A stretch of DNA of 64,000 nt, taken from assembly GCF_003114855.1 (NCBI RefSeq), contig NZ_BFBB01000002.1, positions 372,001-436,000 of the forward strand, written 5' to 3'. Position numbers and translations under genes: made by a program. Origin of the DNA: Leptospira ryugenii. Its GTDB lineage: Bacteria > Spirochaetota > Leptospiria > Leptospirales > Leptospiraceae. Under the pieces are notes generated by a model that did not search any database, was not told the origin of the DNA, and saw nothing but the letters and a program-made list of their open reading frames with translations. Positions within the stretch are counted from its first letter, which is position 1. Each line of letters begins with the position of its first letter. Positions 9,813 to 19,475 of this stretch are shown here, one piece after another.

Positions 9813-9836
9813 AATCCCGAAAAACTTTTCGGGATT
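9813..9836. terminator. Hairpin at the 3' end of the met operon
   Basis: AATCCCGAAA at 9813-9822 pairs perfectly with TTTCGGGATT at 9827-9836 around a 4-base loop, and the hairpin abuts the metW stop codon. In the minus direction no T run follows, so it may act as a weak or factor-assisted terminator or protect the mRNA end; in the plus direction it is followed by a T-rich stretch. Confidence 0.6.
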
Positions 9837-10474
9837 TAATTCTTTTCGTTTTGCGCAATCACAAATAAACTTAAACTAGCAAAGAGATTGGGTAACCATT
9901 TTATCTCTCGTCTTCTATTAAAAGAAGCCGTTTGTAGGATTTTGATCGTTTCGATTTCACAAAAATCTTTGAAATCCTGGGCAGAGAGAAAATGTAAGTT
10001 AGGAGTATCATACCAATGGAAAGGCATAAGGTCAGTGACTGGCGTTTTTCCACTCAATAGGATGCTTAGGCGAATTTGCCAATGTGAAAAGTTTGGAAAG
10101 ACGATGATCACTTTTTTGCCGATCCTAAGGCATTCTTTGATGATATCTCCTGGATTTAAGGTTTGTTGTATGGTTTGGTTTAGGATTAAGTAGTCAAAAC
10201 TTTTGTCTAGATGGTGTTTCAATCCGTGGTCAATATCACCATGGTGGACATAGAGTCCTCTCTTTACACATTGGATGACACAACGTTCATCCTTTTCTAT
10301 CCCCTGAACTCGCACACCTTTTTGTTTTAGGAGTAACATCAGTTCACCGAAACCACAGCCTAAATCCAAAATCCTTTCATTGGTTTGGATTAAGTTTGCA
10401 ATATATGAGATGTCAGGTCTGTTTTGCAGATCGATTTCTTGAATGATTTTGGTTAAGCGAGTATTCATTTTCAT
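9836..10474 (-). CDS. metW: MetW-type methyltransferase-fold protein
   Basis: A class I SAM-dependent methyltransferase fold: motif [13 protein letters not shown], a following acidic position in [10 protein letters not shown], and the family stretch [20 protein letters not shown] that is typical of MetW. MetW is known to work with MetX in methionine synthesis in bacteria that carry the pair, apparently supporting homoserine acylation. The ATG at 10474 overlaps the metX stop as ATGA and has GGAAGAG just upstream; an upstream in-frame TTG at 10489 is less likely. 212 residues from this start. It is the last gene of metY-metX-metW. Confidence 0.9.
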   Translation of the reverse strand: MKMNTRLTKIIQEIDLQNRPDISYIANLIQTNERILDLGCGFGELMLLLKQKGVRVQGIEKDERCVIQCVKRGLYVHHGDIDHGLKHHLDKSFDYLILNQTIQQTLNPGDIIKECLRIGKKVIIVFPNFSHWQIRLSILLSGKTPVTDLMPFHWYDTPNLHFLSAQDFKDFCEIETIKILQTASFNRRREIKWLPNLFASLSLFVIAQNEKN

Positions 10475-11607
10475 CCTATCTCTTCCCAAGAAGAGAGTAA
10501 AAAATCGCGGATGATGGATTCTTGTTCAGGATTTGGGAGTAAAAAACTATCGTGACCTGCGGGATTGTTGAGTTCTACAAAACTGACAGGGATCGCATTC
10601 ACTTCTAGGGACTTTACAATTTCTAAAGACTGGTAGGGAGGGTAAAGCCAGTCGGATGTATAAGCAACAACTAAAAATCTACATTTAACAACGGATAGTG
10701 CAGCTGTTAATTCTCGTCCAGTACCCAAACTGAAATGATCAAGTGCCTTTGTTACATAAATATACGAATTTGCGTCAAATCTATCCACGAAAGATTCACC
10801 CTGGTAAATTAAATAACTCCCCACAGCAAAATCAGTGGATTGGATGTTACCTTTAGGTGGCTTTCTCCCAAATTTTTCTCGCATAAGCTCATCAGAGAGA
10901 TAAGTAATGTGGCCAACCATTCGTGCCAAAGCGAGTCCCTTTGCTGGCCTATGCTCAAATGAATACTCTCCTTTCAAATAATTTGGATCTGCTAAGATAG
11001 CCTGCCTACCTACTTCATTGAAGGCAATCTGCTGTGCAGAGTGTTCGGATGTGGAAGCCATGATGATACAATTTTTTACTCGATCAGGGTAACTGACTGA
11101 CCATTGTAAGGCTTGCATTCCTCCCATTGAGCCACCAGCCACAGCAAACAAAATTTCAATTCCGAAATGACTGACTAATTTTTCCTGTGCATTCACCATA
11201 TCTGCGATGGAAACAAAGGGAAAGGATGATTGGTAAGGTTTTCCGGTCTTGCCATTTTTGGAGAGTGGACCACTTGAGCCTTTGCATCCACCAATTACAT
11301 TTGAAGAGATAACAAAAAATAGGTTGGTATCGATTGCTTTGCCAGGTCCGATGTAATTGTCCCAGTAACCTGGTTTTTTATCTCCTTCATGGTAGCCAGC
11401 AGCATGCGCATCGCCTGAAAGGGCATGGCAAACAAGGATTGCATTGTCTTTATTCGGAGAGAGTTTGCCATAGGTTTCATAGGCAATCTCGAGGGGTTTG
11501 ATGGTCTCCCCATTGTCTAGAGTCAGTGAAGGGAAGGTAAATAGTTTTGTTTCGACAATGCCTACCGACCGCTCTCCAGATTGATCTTGATTGTCAGTGG
11601 TAGGCAT
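10471..11607 (-). CDS. metX: Homoserine O-acetyltransferase
   Basis: Alpha/beta-hydrolase enzyme that transfers acetyl from acetyl-CoA to homoserine, the first step committed to methionine. The catalytic triad is visible: Ser160 in [13 protein letters not shown], Asp319 in TSDWLYPP and His352 in NPAGHDSF. Length 378 is normal for the family. The product is the substrate of the upstream metY gene, 16 bases away, and the downstream metW overlaps by 4 bases. A few family members use succinyl-CoA; acetyl specificity is assumed from the pairing with metY. Confidence 0.96.
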   Translation of the reverse strand: MPTTDNQDQSGERSVGIVETKLFTFPSLTLDNGETIKPLEIAYETYGKLSPNKDNAILVCHALSGDAHAAGYHEGDKKPGYWDNYIGPGKAIDTNLFFVISSNVIGGCKGSSGPLSKNGKTGKPYQSSFPFVSIADMVNAQEKLVSHFGIEILFAVAGGSMGGMQALQWSVSYPDRVKNCIIMASTSEHSAQQIAFNEVGRQAILADPNYLKGEYSFEHRPAKGLALARMVGHITYLSDELMREKFGRKPPKGNIQSTDFAVGSYLIYQGESFVDRFDANSYIYVTKALDHFSLGTGRELTAALSVVKCRFLVVAYTSDWLYPPYQSLEIVKSLEVNAIPVSFVELNNPAGHDSFLLPNPEQESIIRDFLLSSWEEIG

Positions 11608-11623
11608 GATTTTTCTCGTTAGA

Positions 11624-12928
11624 TCAAATCTTTTTCAATGCCTCTTCTAAGTCGAGTAGAATGTCATCAATATGTTCTAGGCCAACAGAGAGTCGAACAA
11701 AGCCAGGGCTCACACCAGCAGAAGACTGTTCTTCTGGAGTTAATTGTTGGTGAGTTGTACTAGCTGGGTGGATGGCCAGTGATTTCGCATCACCAATGTT
11801 AGCTAACAAACTGAACAATTCTAAACTATCTATGAATTTTTTCGCAGAAGGAACTCCACCTTTGATTTCAAATCCAACTATGGCTCCAAAGAGTCCTCTT
11901 GTGTGGTATTTGGAAGCGGTCGCAAAGTTCTTATCTGTCTTAAGTCCTGGATAGTTTACCCATTCTACTTTTGGGTGTTTGCTCAAAAATTCTGCAACTT
12001 TTAGAGCATTGCTAGAGTGTTTTTCCATCCTAAGCGGAAGTGTTTCAATACCTTGCAAAATTTGCCATGCATTGAAAGGAGAGATTGCTGGTCCGAGGTC
12101 ACGTAGTCCCTGCACCCGAGCTTTTAAAATGAAGGCAATGTTTACTCCGCCAAAGGGTTCAAATTTTCCAAAGACATCCCAAAATTTTAAGCCATGGTAA
12201 GAAGGATCCGGATCAGTATAGTTCTTAAACTTTCCATTCCCCCAGTTGAAGTTTCCTCCATCCACTATGATACCGCCAATCGAGGTTCCGTGGCCACCCA
12301 AAAATTTGGTGAGGGAGTGTACGACAATATTAGCACCATGTTGGATTGGGTTTACCAAATAAGGAGAGGGCATAGTGTTATCGATGACGAGTGGCACTCC
12401 AACTTCATTGGCAACTTTAGCTACCGCAGAAATATCTAGAGTATCCAACTTGGGGTTTCCGAGCGTTTCGGCAAAAAAAGCTCTTGTTTTATCATTTGCT
12501 GCTTTTCTAAAATTTTCCGGATTGGACTGGTCCACGAAATGAACTTTAATTCCAAGTTTGGGAAATGTATAATGGAGAAGGTTGTAGGTTCCTCCATAGA
12601 GTGAGGAAGATGCAACGATCTCCTGTCCTGTTTCCACAATGTTTAAAAGGGCAAGGGTTTCGGCTGATTGGCCGGAAGCGGTCGCGAGGGCTGCCACGCC
12701 ACCTTCTAATGCCGCAACTCGTTTCTCCAAGACATCTGTCGTTGGGTTCATGAGTCTTGTGTAGATATTTCCAAATTCCTGTAGCCCAAATAAACGTGCT
12801 GCATGGTCTGTGTCTTTGAACACATAGGATGTCGTTTGGTATATAGGCAAGGCACGAGAGGTCGTGGTAGGATCAGGCTCCTGTCCTCCGTGTAAGGCGA
12901 TGGTTTCAGGTCGATACGATCTTGGCAT
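11624..12928 (-). CDS. metY: O-acetylhomoserine sulfhydrylase (PLP enzyme)
   Basis: Cys/Met-metabolism PLP enzyme that makes homocysteine from O-acetylhomoserine and sulfide. The PLP lysine lies in [15 protein letters not shown] (Lys208 counted from the chosen start). [12 protein letters not shown] and [15 protein letters not shown] are typical of the family, and the length of 434 fits. The ATG at 12928 is chosen over one at 12961 because GAGGAG sits at a normal distance in front of it, while the 11-residue extension has no ribosome-binding site. No SAM riboswitch is recognisable in the upstream 160 bases. Confidence 0.96.
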   Translation of the reverse strand: MPRSYRPETIALHGGQEPDPTTTSRALPIYQTTSYVFKDTDHAARLFGLQEFGNIYTRLMNPTTDVLEKRVAALEGGVAALATASGQSAETLALLNIVETGQEIVASSSLYGGTYNLLHYTFPKLGIKVHFVDQSNPENFRKAANDKTRAFFAETLGNPKLDTLDISAVAKVANEVGVPLVIDNTMPSPYLVNPIQHGANIVVHSLTKFLGGHGTSIGGIIVDGGNFNWGNGKFKNYTDPDPSYHGLKFWDVFGKFEPFGGVNIAFILKARVQGLRDLGPAISPFNAWQILQGIETLPLRMEKHSSNALKVAEFLSKHPKVEWVNYPGLKTDKNFATASKYHTRGLFGAIVGFEIKGGVPSAKKFIDSLELFSLLANIGDAKSLAIHPASTTHQQLTPEEQSSAGVSPGFVRLSVGLEHIDDILLDLEEALKKI

Positions 12929-13095
12929 GGGATTCTCCTCAGAGAGTTTCGTTTTCCCCATGAAAATCGAATACTACTTAAATGTAAAGAAAAATTCTGC
13001 TAAATTAAACTTATTGTTTGTTTTATTGGATGTGGTGGTGATGCTTAAAATTCTTATTTCCAGTCACATTTCGATCGATATTATAGGATAGCTCA

Positions 13096-14682
13096 ATGAA
13101 GACTCGGTATTTCCTATTGACTTGTGTTTGTTATGGTCTGGCCACCGTCTCTCTCTCAGCCCAGGTATGGGCGCCTACTGGAACGGAAACACGAAGACCC
13201 TCCGCCCTGCAATTTGATGCGGGTACTAGCCAATTCAGAGGGGATTATTATGTCTATCTTTCGCCGAACTTTACCTATAACCATGGGAGCCAATTTGGTT
13301 ATTCCTTTTCCTTGCCCCTAAATTTTCTTTCGGTGGACCGAGCGCCCAAACTGTCGGGACAGAGCACAGGGGAGTTAAGACAAATTGACTACAATAGCAG
13401 GCAAGATTATCTACGGACATTGAATTACATTTCCTATGGGACTTACAACCAGCAAGTGCCTGGAAAATTCACCTACTCTTTGTATGCTGGAAAAGTGATC
13501 GATGGATACGTAGGACATGGCACTATCTTAAATAAATACCAATCGTCCTCCAGGTTTGATGCTTATAATCCAAGTGTGTTAGCTGATGCTAATTCTGATT
13601 ACGGAGGTGTGCAATACTTCTCCAATTCAGTCGCCAGTTTCAATGTGAATGTGGTGCGCGTTTACGTTAAGCCCTTAGCAATAGGGCGCAAAGTGATGTC
13701 TTTTTTCCAAGACCAGTCTGGATCCGTATATTTTTTGAATATACGAGGAAAGGTCATTGATGATGCCGGAAGGAAAAGTGTCGAGGAAGAGATATCTTCC
13801 GAAGATACCGTGGCAAAGCAAAAAAAGGAAAAGGAGATTCGTCCCATACAAAAAGACTCAAGGGTGGAAATTGCGGAGAATGATCCTTGGTACAATCGTT
13901 TGACTTTAGGCTATACATCAGCTTGGGACCGAGGGGCACCCGTTACACTCTCCTATAGCTCGAATGGTGCTCCCTTATTAGAAAAAACTTCAGACCAACC
14001 CACAATCTCTACAAGTAAAACTGTGCGCGTTGAAGGTTTTGATGCCGAATACCGACTACTGAATCTAAGTTTTTTAGAATTCACACCTTATTTTGACTTC
14101 AACCGAATCAAGACATTAGACAATTCCACGGGAACACATTATGGAGCTAGCCTCAGGATCGGGAACAAAGATTTAAATGTGATCTTAAAACCGGAGCTAC
14201 GCCAAATGACAGGCAATTACATTCCAATGTACTTTGATAGCTTTTACGAAATCGAAAGATTCCAATCATTCCCTGCAGTCGCTCCAATGCGTACAAAATT
14301 TGAAAACTTAGAAACGCAAGGAAATGGAACTATAAAAGGTTATTTGCATACGATCTATTTGAATTTTTACCATCTAGGCTTTGAATTTGCGGTAGAGGAC
14401 TACGGTGGTAAAGAAAAGAAACGGGTGTTTGCTGCTGCCTATATTCCGATTGGTTCTTCTTTTCAAGTCTCTTTTTTCTTCACGAAAAAAGGTTACGGTG
14501 GGCAAAGTAATCTTTTTGAGGTGGACGAAAATAGCCAAGGAGCAGCAGAGATTTCGAAATCATTTGGGCCTTTGATGTTTCGAGTGCAGAACTACAGACG
14601 ATTTGTCTTAGATGTCGCGGAGAAGACTTTTGTCTCCACCGATGAAGTCCGTTTTTTGGTTTCAGGTGGCATGAGTTTTTAG
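13096..14682 (+). CDS. Putative outer-membrane beta-barrel protein, function unknown
   Basis: 528 residues with a signal peptide (MKTRYFLLTCVCYGLATVSLSAQ, cleavage probably after about residue 22). The rest is rich in alternating aromatic and polar strands typical of barrels, such as FTYSLYAGKVIDGYVGHG and AAYIPIGSSFQVSFFFTKKG, and it ends FLVSGGMSF with a terminal Phe. A charged linker of Glu and Lys around residues 225-260 probably forms a loop. I do not recognise a named family. Its last 21 bases overlap the 3' end of rsmE on the other strand. A weak -10 (TATTAT near 13078-13083) lies just before the gene. Confidence 0.8.
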   Translation: MKTRYFLLTCVCYGLATVSLSAQVWAPTGTETRRPSALQFDAGTSQFRGDYYVYLSPNFTYNHGSQFGYSFSLPLNFLSVDRAPKLSGQSTGELRQIDYNSRQDYLRTLNYISYGTYNQQVPGKFTYSLYAGKVIDGYVGHGTILNKYQSSSRFDAYNPSVLADANSDYGGVQYFSNSVASFNVNVVRVYVKPLAIGRKVMSFFQDQSGSVYFLNIRGKVIDDAGRKSVEEEISSEDTVAKQKKEKEIRPIQKDSRVEIAENDPWYNRLTLGYTSAWDRGAPVTLSYSSNGAPLLEKTSDQPTISTSKTVRVEGFDAEYRLLNLSFLEFTPYFDFNRIKTLDNSTGTHYGASLRIGNKDLNVILKPELRQMTGNYIPMYFDSFYEIERFQSFPAVAPMRTKFENLETQGNGTIKGYLHTIYLNFYHLGFEFAVEDYGGKEKKRVFAAAYIPIGSSFQVSFFFTKKGYGGQSNLFEVDENSQGAAEISKSFGPLMFRVQNYRRFVLDVAEKTFVSTDEVRFLVSGGMSF

Positions 14683-15390
14683 CCAAACGTCTGTTTGGTA
14701 CAATGCTGCAAGATAGGCATCCTCTGTGCGCAAACTCAGATCACTCAATCGGACAATCTTTGCTCCCAAGCTTTGGTAATATCGAAGGTCATTTTCTAAA
14801 AAACCGGATTCAGGACCAAAAATATGTTCTATGGAATTAGATGCTAAATAAACATCTCTGAGGTCGGAAAAGGCCTCTCCCTCAGGATGGAAAACAAAAA
14901 TTGTCCTTTGATCTTCAGTCTTTGGTTTCCAATGTCTCTCTTTCGAATAGTGGATCTCTGCTTGGAAGATATTTCCCGTTTGTGACATTCCCTTTGCATA
15001 ATCCTCGTATTCTTTTCCTCTATACAAAGGAGAGGTGAGATACTCCTGGTTTCTCGTTTCGGGAAGAAAGAATTGGAGGGTTCCGATTCCAAAACAGCCA
15101 GACAGATAGAAAATCTTTTTCCCTGTTTGTGGTCTGGGTAAAGCAAATGAAAAACTATGCTCTTTACGGATTGGCTTCTGAGAATCTATAGATATAATTT
15201 GCAGTGAGGTTTCGTTACTTGTTTGGTGAACAATTCTACAAATACCTCTCCACACATTAGTAAGTAAGGCCCGAACTGTATCATTCGTTTTTTTTTGCAG
15301 AATGGTTTGTATGTGTCTGTGCCTATCTCCTTGGATTGTATAAATGCCGTTTTCAAATGGATCCTCTGCTCGGATGACGATCCAGTTCAT
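14662..15390 (-). CDS. rsmE: RsmE-family 16S rRNA (uracil1498-N3) methyltransferase
   Basis: SPOUT-class RNA methyltransferase. The C-terminal knot region shows HIFGPESGFLENDL and then LSDLSLRTEDAYLAALY, matching the GPEGGF and LG-xxILRxETA motifs of RsmE, with variations (Ser for the second Gly, Asp for Thr/Glu). The N-terminal PUA-like domain is present; length 242 is normal. Known RsmE methylates U1498 of 16S rRNA. Its ATG overlaps the stop of the upstream zinc-ribbon gene (ATGA), so they are co-translated. The substituted motif residues leave some doubt on substrate, not on family. Confidence 0.87.
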   Translation of the reverse strand: MNWIVIRAEDPFENGIYTIQGDRHRHIQTILQKKTNDTVRALLTNVWRGICRIVHQTSNETSLQIISIDSQKPIRKEHSFSFALPRPQTGKKIFYLSGCFGIGTLQFFLPETRNQEYLTSPLYRGKEYEDYAKGMSQTGNIFQAEIHYSKERHWKPKTEDQRTIFVFHPEGEAFSDLRDVYLASNSIEHIFGPESGFLENDLRYYQSLGAKIVRLSDLSLRTEDAYLAALYQTDVWLKTHAT

Positions 15391-15857
15391 ATCTCTAATA
15401 CTGGTTCATCACTTTGGATCTCTGGACTGGGGTTTCTGGGCTCTTGGCTAGTCGGTTCAGAAGGTTCCTTCGGGAGTGGTTTATTTGTGTCGAGGGAAGG
15501 GGACCTAAAATAAAATACAATGTACAAAAACAAGATACCATACAAAAGAATCGCGGCAATCTGTTTGGGTTCTTTCCAGAAGGGTGTTGCCGAGGTTTGT
15601 TTCTTCGGAATTTTTGATTTTAAGAAATCAATCGGTGCGTAGAGAAGGTCCGAGAGGAGATGTAAATACTCTTGTTTACTCGGTTGGAACGAAAAACTTT
15701 TAGATGGAGTCTCAAGTTCTATCTTAAAATCTTTATCCGTTTCAGAGTTGAATTGAAAGCTATGGTAGCAGACAGGGCATCTAACAATGACGGTTCCCAT
15801 ACTCTTCGGGAACCGTAACATCGTAGAACAATTCGGACAGTGTTTTAGTAAATTCAA
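15387..15857 (-). CDS. Zinc-ribbon single-pass membrane protein, function unknown
   Basis: 156 residues. The N-terminus has a zinc-ribbon pattern of two CxxC pairs, HCPNCS at Cys7/Cys10 and RCPVCYH at Cys27/Cys30. A single membrane helix follows at about 101-118 (ILLYGILFLYIVFYF), then a Pro/Glu-rich tail of about 35 residues ending QSDEPVLEI. The layout suggests a cytoplasmic zinc ribbon and an outside tail. TTG is the only plausible start and no clear ribosome-binding site precedes it. It overlaps rsmE by 4 bases. Confidence 0.7.
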   Translation of the reverse strand: MNLLKHCPNCSTMLRFPKSMGTVIVRCPVCYHSFQFNSETDKDFKIELETPSKSFSFQPSKQEYLHLLSDLLYAPIDFLKSKIPKKQTSATPFWKEPKQIAAILLYGILFLYIVFYFRSPSLDTNKPLPKEPSEPTSQEPRNPSPEIQSDEPVLEI

Positions 15858-15879
15858 ACCATTCGTAGGCTTTGAGCTC

Positions 15880-16716
15880 TTAGTATTTCAAAGAGCTTTT
15901 CAATGCCTCAACATTTTTCTTATAATGTTTATTGGAATCGCGGTCATTGTAATCAAAAATCTTAGTGAAAAGCTTATCAAAATAATCTAAGTTTTTGAAA
16001 TAAAATGATTTTTTGAATCGATTTCGGATTGGGTTTGTTTTTGTGTTTTCCACATTTGCAAGGATGTACTTTCCTACCCCTTTTTCAGAAGGAGTTTCTG
16101 GTGTACCCCAAAGAGGGAAACCATCGTGTTGGTAAAATAGTTCGATTTTATCGTTATGAGCAGGCGTTCCGTTCGGAGCAGTGTCTGCAATCACAGATAT
16201 GATCTTGTCTTCTATTTGGAAATTGTTTTGGTATACATACGTCCTAACCTTGGTTAGGTTTCTGGGTTGTTCCTTTCTGGGATCTGGGTCTGCGTTGTTG
16301 GAGCCTTCAAAAAACAATTCAAGAGTTTTTGATTTAGCACCTAAATTGTAGGCGGATTTTCCATCATCAGAACCAACAAAATCAAACACCTCGAGGTGAA
16401 GGCAGGTGTTGTCCTTTGCTTCTTGGTTGGCCGCAGCCTCGCACTTTTCCCCGTCTTGGCTTGGTTTGCCTTTGTAGAGTACGGTTCTATGTGGCAAGGT
16501 GCGCACTTTCATTTTAAAGAGGACAGTATGTCGAGTGAGCTTTTTATTCACTTCGGAGATATTTCCATCTAGTTCGGCCTCGGTATCAGCAATTGCTTTC
16601 CCTTCCTGGGTAGCGTCAATGCCAGCCTGTGAACTGCTTTGCTCTGTTTGTGCAGACAAACCGAAAGCAAGGAATATGATAGGAACAAATTTTAAAAGTT
16701 TCATGTCCGCGTTCAT
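15880..16716 (-). CDS. Exported protein of unknown function
   Basis: 278 residues with a signal peptide ([23 protein letters not shown]) and no lipobox Cys, so it is probably periplasmic or surface-located. The mature part starts with a Ser/Gln/Glu-rich stretch and continues as a mixed-strand domain with Cys at two places (KCEAAANQ and NTCLHLEV) that could form a disulfide. The C-terminus is Lys/Tyr-rich. Two ATG starts four codons apart (16716, 16704) are both possible. I recognise no family. It lies 22 bases upstream of the zinc-ribbon gene in the same direction. Confidence 0.7.
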   Translation of the reverse strand: MNADMKLLKFVPIIFLAFGLSAQTEQSSSQAGIDATQEGKAIADTEAELDGNISEVNKKLTRHTVLFKMKVRTLPHRTVLYKGKPSQDGEKCEAAANQEAKDNTCLHLEVFDFVGSDDGKSAYNLGAKSKTLELFFEGSNNADPDPRKEQPRNLTKVRTYVYQNNFQIEDKIISVIADTAPNGTPAHNDKIELFYQHDGFPLWGTPETPSEKGVGKYILANVENTKTNPIRNRFKKSFYFKNLDYFDKLFTKIFDYNDRDSNKHYKKNVEALKSSLKY

Positions 16717-16747
16717 CCTAAAACGGTTAAATTGAGGATACCTCCGA

Positions 16748-16762
16748 ACGGCAGTCTACCGT
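16748..16762. promoter_or_regulatory. Near-palindrome at the expected transcription start of the exported-protein gene
   Basis: ACGGCAGTCTACCGT is palindromic except for one pair around a central base. On the minus strand a -10-like GATAAT (16768-16773) would place the start of transcription at about 16761, so the palindrome would cover positions +1 to +14, a repressor-type position. The -35 region is poor, so this is only a candidate. Confidence 0.3.
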
Positions 16763-16829
16763 AAAGTATTATCCTACAAACTGTATCGGATTTTCCGAGC
16801 CTAGGGTTGACCCAAATATTCCAATTTTC

Positions 16830-18074
16830 TCAAGTGTGGTGAAAATCTGTCAGGCAAGACCGGTACAAATCGAAAGGAGGCGCCTCGATGCCCTTTCCTT
16901 CCCGAATTTGTTTGGTGATCCACGTTCTTTCGACAAAATCGCAGAAATCCTTCAAATTTCTCCCGGAAGCTCCTTCCAGTGACACGGATAATACGGCTCT
17001 TTCTTGGTCCGTCAATTGTTTAGCATAATTTGCGAGGATTTTTGTTCTTTCCTCCTGTTTTGGTAAGGGGAAGTAAATCTTTCTGTCAAAGCGAGAGACA
17101 AGAGCAGGGTCTAGGTCTTTTTTTCGGTTTGTGGCACCAATGGTGATCAAATTCCCTGTTTTCGCAAATCCATCTAATTTTCGAAGGAGTACACTCAGTA
17201 AATTTCGGGTAGCTTCAAAGAGCCCGTCCTCTCGTGAAGTTGCCAGGGAGTCTATTTCATCTAAAAACAAAAAAGACCTTGGGAATAGGGCAGTCGCGTC
17301 AAAGATCATGGCAAGATTTTGTGAAGATTCTCCATAGTATTTACTTAAGATGGACTCGATGGGAACATAGACCAAAGGGATCTTTGCCATATAGGATGCT
17401 ACTTTGGCCATACTTGTTTTTCCCACCCCGGGTTCCCCTTCGAATAGAACTGCCCTCGGGAGGATGGAGGAGGCTTGGACCCGCGTCAATTTTGTAATCT
17501 CTTGGAAAGGTTTGGGGTGGAGAGTCGGCATCACCAAACTTTCTAAGATCTGGTCTTTCACCTCTTGGTAACCAGCAATTTGGGAGAAACTGTATTCCGC
17601 GACATCACTTGCTAGAGGATCATAGACTTCCACACCCAGCTTTTGTAGGATCTCTTTGGGTTCTTGGGTCTTCTTTTCGGCACCAGAAAAATGTTGGGAA
17701 AGCGCAATGCAGGCCTGTATCTCCCTTTGGGAAAAATCACCCCGTTTGGATGCTTCCCATTTTAAGGAGGGTCCTCCGAACGAAAAACGAAATCGGATTC
17801 TTTGGCTTAGGTTTTTATCTACTTCGAACAGATTGTCAGGCAAGGCTTGTAGGCTCAAATAATTGCTTTCAAAATTATAGATGCGGTAGTTTTCAATGAA
17901 GTTGCGTAGGACTCCCAAAGCATCGAAAAGGGCCACCTTTCCAGGATCGGGAAGATGCATACGAAAGATGGTCTCTTCTTTCTCTGTTAAAAATTCGAAG
18001 GCCTGTTTGGGGAGTTCATGCAACAAAAGTTCCCGGGCCCGAAAGAAGTCCAAGGGACTGCTCTGAGTAGACAT
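16830..18074 (-). CDS. AAA-family ATPase of the classic (Vps4/FtsH-like) clade
   Basis: 414 residues from the ATG at 18074; a longer reading to 18179 would run across the fliN start and is rejected. The N-terminal half (about 180 residues) is unrelated to anything I recognise. The C-terminal half is a full AAA module: Walker A GEPGVGKTS, pore loop LSKYYGESSQNL, Walker B SFLFLDEIDS, sensor ATNRKKDLDPALVSRFDR with arginine-finger candidates. No protease domain follows, so it is an unfoldase or remodeller rather than an FtsH protease. It is transcribed away from the fliN gene across an 83-base divergent gap. Confidence 0.85.
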   Translation of the reverse strand: MSTQSSPLDFFRARELLLHELPKQAFEFLTEKEETIFRMHLPDPGKVALFDALGVLRNFIENYRIYNFESNYLSLQALPDNLFEVDKNLSQRIRFRFSFGGPSLKWEASKRGDFSQREIQACIALSQHFSGAEKKTQEPKEILQKLGVEVYDPLASDVAEYSFSQIAGYQEVKDQILESLVMPTLHPKPFQEITKLTRVQASSILPRAVLFEGEPGVGKTSMAKVASYMAKIPLVYVPIESILSKYYGESSQNLAMIFDATALFPRSFLFLDEIDSLATSREDGLFEATRNLLSVLLRKLDGFAKTGNLITIGATNRKKDLDPALVSRFDRKIYFPLPKQEERTKILANYAKQLTDQERAVLSVSLEGASGRNLKDFCDFVERTWITKQIREGKGIEAPPFDLYRSCLTDFHHT

Positions 18075-18157
18075 AAGTGACAAATTCCATACCCAGAATT
18101 TTTTTTTCAAGGAAGGAATTTTTATTTCTCCGACAGTGAATAGAGAGAGGATGCAGC

Positions 18158-18700
18158 ATGGGTGAAGGTTCATTATCACAAGAAGATATTGATGCTCTAT
18201 TAGGTGGATTTGGCGGGGGAAGTGGGACAGGGAGTTCCTCTTCCGGAGCGAGTAGCCCTGCGCCTTCCGGTGGAGCCCTAGATGATTTGGATGCCCTAGT
18301 AGGAGCCGGCCCTGGGATTTCCGATGATGGTGGACCCAGTTTTGCAGACATCGCTGCTGCTTTAGGACCTAGTTCCACTCCAAGCCCTCAGAAAAGTAGC
18401 CAAAAAGCGCAGAGTGCTGGGGGAGGCGGAAACACCGCCAATTTAAATCTCCTTTTAGATGTCACCCTCCAACTCACCATAGAATTAGGTAGGACTTCTA
18501 TGTACATCAAAGATGTTCTCATGCTGACAGAAGGAACCGTAGTGGAACTCGACAAAAACATTGGAGAGGAATTGGATATCCTCGCGAATGGAAAGCTTGT
18601 AGGACGAGGAAAGCTAATCGTTTTGGATGATTATTATGGGGTTCAAATCACTCAGATTGTGAATCCTATGGATCGATTAGGTGGAGCGGCCTTTCTCTAG
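18158..18700 (+). CDS. fliN: Flagellar motor switch protein FliN
   Basis: 180 residues. The C-terminal SpoA/FliN domain (LLDVTLQLTIELGRTSMYIKD and on to PMDRLGG) is the part that builds the C ring. The first residues GSLSQEDIDALLGGF match the N-terminal peptide of FliM/FliY proteins, and a Gly/Ser/Pro-rich flexible linker of about 60 residues joins the two. There is no CheC-like phosphatase domain, so it is FliN with an extension rather than FliY. AGAGAGG at 18143-18150 is a fitting ribosome-binding site. fliM lies about 8 kb away in this window. Confidence 0.93.
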   Translation: MGEGSLSQEDIDALLGGFGGGSGTGSSSSGASSPAPSGGALDDLDALVGAGPGISDDGGPSFADIAAALGPSSTPSPQKSSQKAQSAGGGGNTANLNLLLDVTLQLTIELGRTSMYIKDVLMLTEGTVVELDKNIGEELDILANGKLVGRGKLIVLDDYYGVQITQIVNPMDRLGGAAFL

Positions 18701-18742
18701 GAAAACACTTGCCTTTATCCGCTCGTTTGAAAGTCTCACCGC

Positions 18743-19432
18743 ATGCTGCAAAGATTTCTTTTACTTTCGATTTTACTATTCATGACTGCATGTTCCAAAA
18801 ATGACAAACCACTCCCTTTTGGTTCCGAAATGCGTATGATGCCAGTGGATACAGCCAACCAAGGTAGAAATGATACCGTAGGATACTACATTCCCGAAAA
18901 AGGAAATTATCGTATCCTCTACATCGAAATCGATAAAGACGATAATGGCTCCTCTGATGAATTCATCTGGCAGGGACTTTCCTCTGTACAGCAGGAAGCG
19001 AATCCTAACGTAAAATCTATGGTGAAGGTTCATGAGGAAGTGGATGAGAACAATGACGGGAAGATCGACTTAATTAGGTGGCTACTCCCGAATGAGCTTA
19101 TCGGTATTGCACAAAAAGATTCCAACCACGATTCCTATTTTGAAACGACTATGTTTTATAATTTAAAAAAACAAATTGTCCGTAAGGAAATAGACGCCGA
19201 ACGCAAAGGTTTTCCGACTATATTCATTTTTCCTGATCGAGCTGAAATTGACTCAAATTATGACCGTATACCAGACCTTGTGGTTTTCGGAACTTCGGAT
19301 TTAGAATTAGAAGCTAAAGCAACAGGAAAAAAAGATACAAAGCCCCTTGCCAAGTCGGAATCACGGGTTTTAAACCAAAAATTATTGCCAGCTGAAATAA
19401 GACCGATCATAGGAAGTGGCCTAATCGATTGA
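18743..19432 (+). CDS. Putative lipoprotein of unknown function
   Basis: 229 residues with a lipoprotein signal: hydrophobic FLLLSILLF then lipobox FMTAC, Cys17 being the lipidated residue. The mature protein contains repeated Asp/Asn-rich segments such as DKDDNGSSDEF, DENNDGKIDL and DSNYDRIPDL, which look like calcium-binding DxDxDG loops. The gene follows fliN by 42 bases but lacks a clear ribosome-binding site. Known role: none that I recognise; calcium binding is inference from the loop pattern. Confidence 0.78.
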   Translation: MLQRFLLLSILLFMTACSKNDKPLPFGSEMRMMPVDTANQGRNDTVGYYIPEKGNYRILYIEIDKDDNGSSDEFIWQGLSSVQQEANPNVKSMVKVHEEVDENNDGKIDLIRWLLPNELIGIAQKDSNHDSYFETTMFYNLKKQIVRKEIDAERKGFPTIFIFPDRAEIDSNYDRIPDLVVFGTSDLELEAKATGKKDTKPLAKSESRVLNQKLLPAEIRPIIGSGLID

Positions 19433-19439
19433 AAGGAGC

Positions 19440-19465
19440 CCTCATGAAACAATTGTTTCATGAGG
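19440..19465. terminator. 26-base perfect palindrome, probable shared terminator
   Basis: CCTCATGAAACAA and its exact complement TTGTTTCATGAGG run back to back at 19440-19465, between the ends of two convergent genes (stops at 19432 and 19476). As RNA it forms an 11-base stem with an AATT loop. T-rich DNA follows in the plus direction. It is likely a bidirectional terminator. Confidence 0.65.
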
Positions 19466-19475
19466 AAGTTTCGTT

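Noticed and set aside
12864..13091. Plus-strand frame of 75 codons between metY and the outer-membrane gene
   Set aside because: Half lies in metY on the other strand; hydrophobic part is AT-rich spacer. No ribosome-binding site.
12962..13095. Possible SAM riboswitch before metY
   Set aside because: No conserved stems, kink-turn or long GC hairpins are visible in the 134 bases.
16499..16735. Plus-strand frame opposite the exported protein
   Set aside because: Shadow of the real minus-strand gene; no ribosome-binding site.
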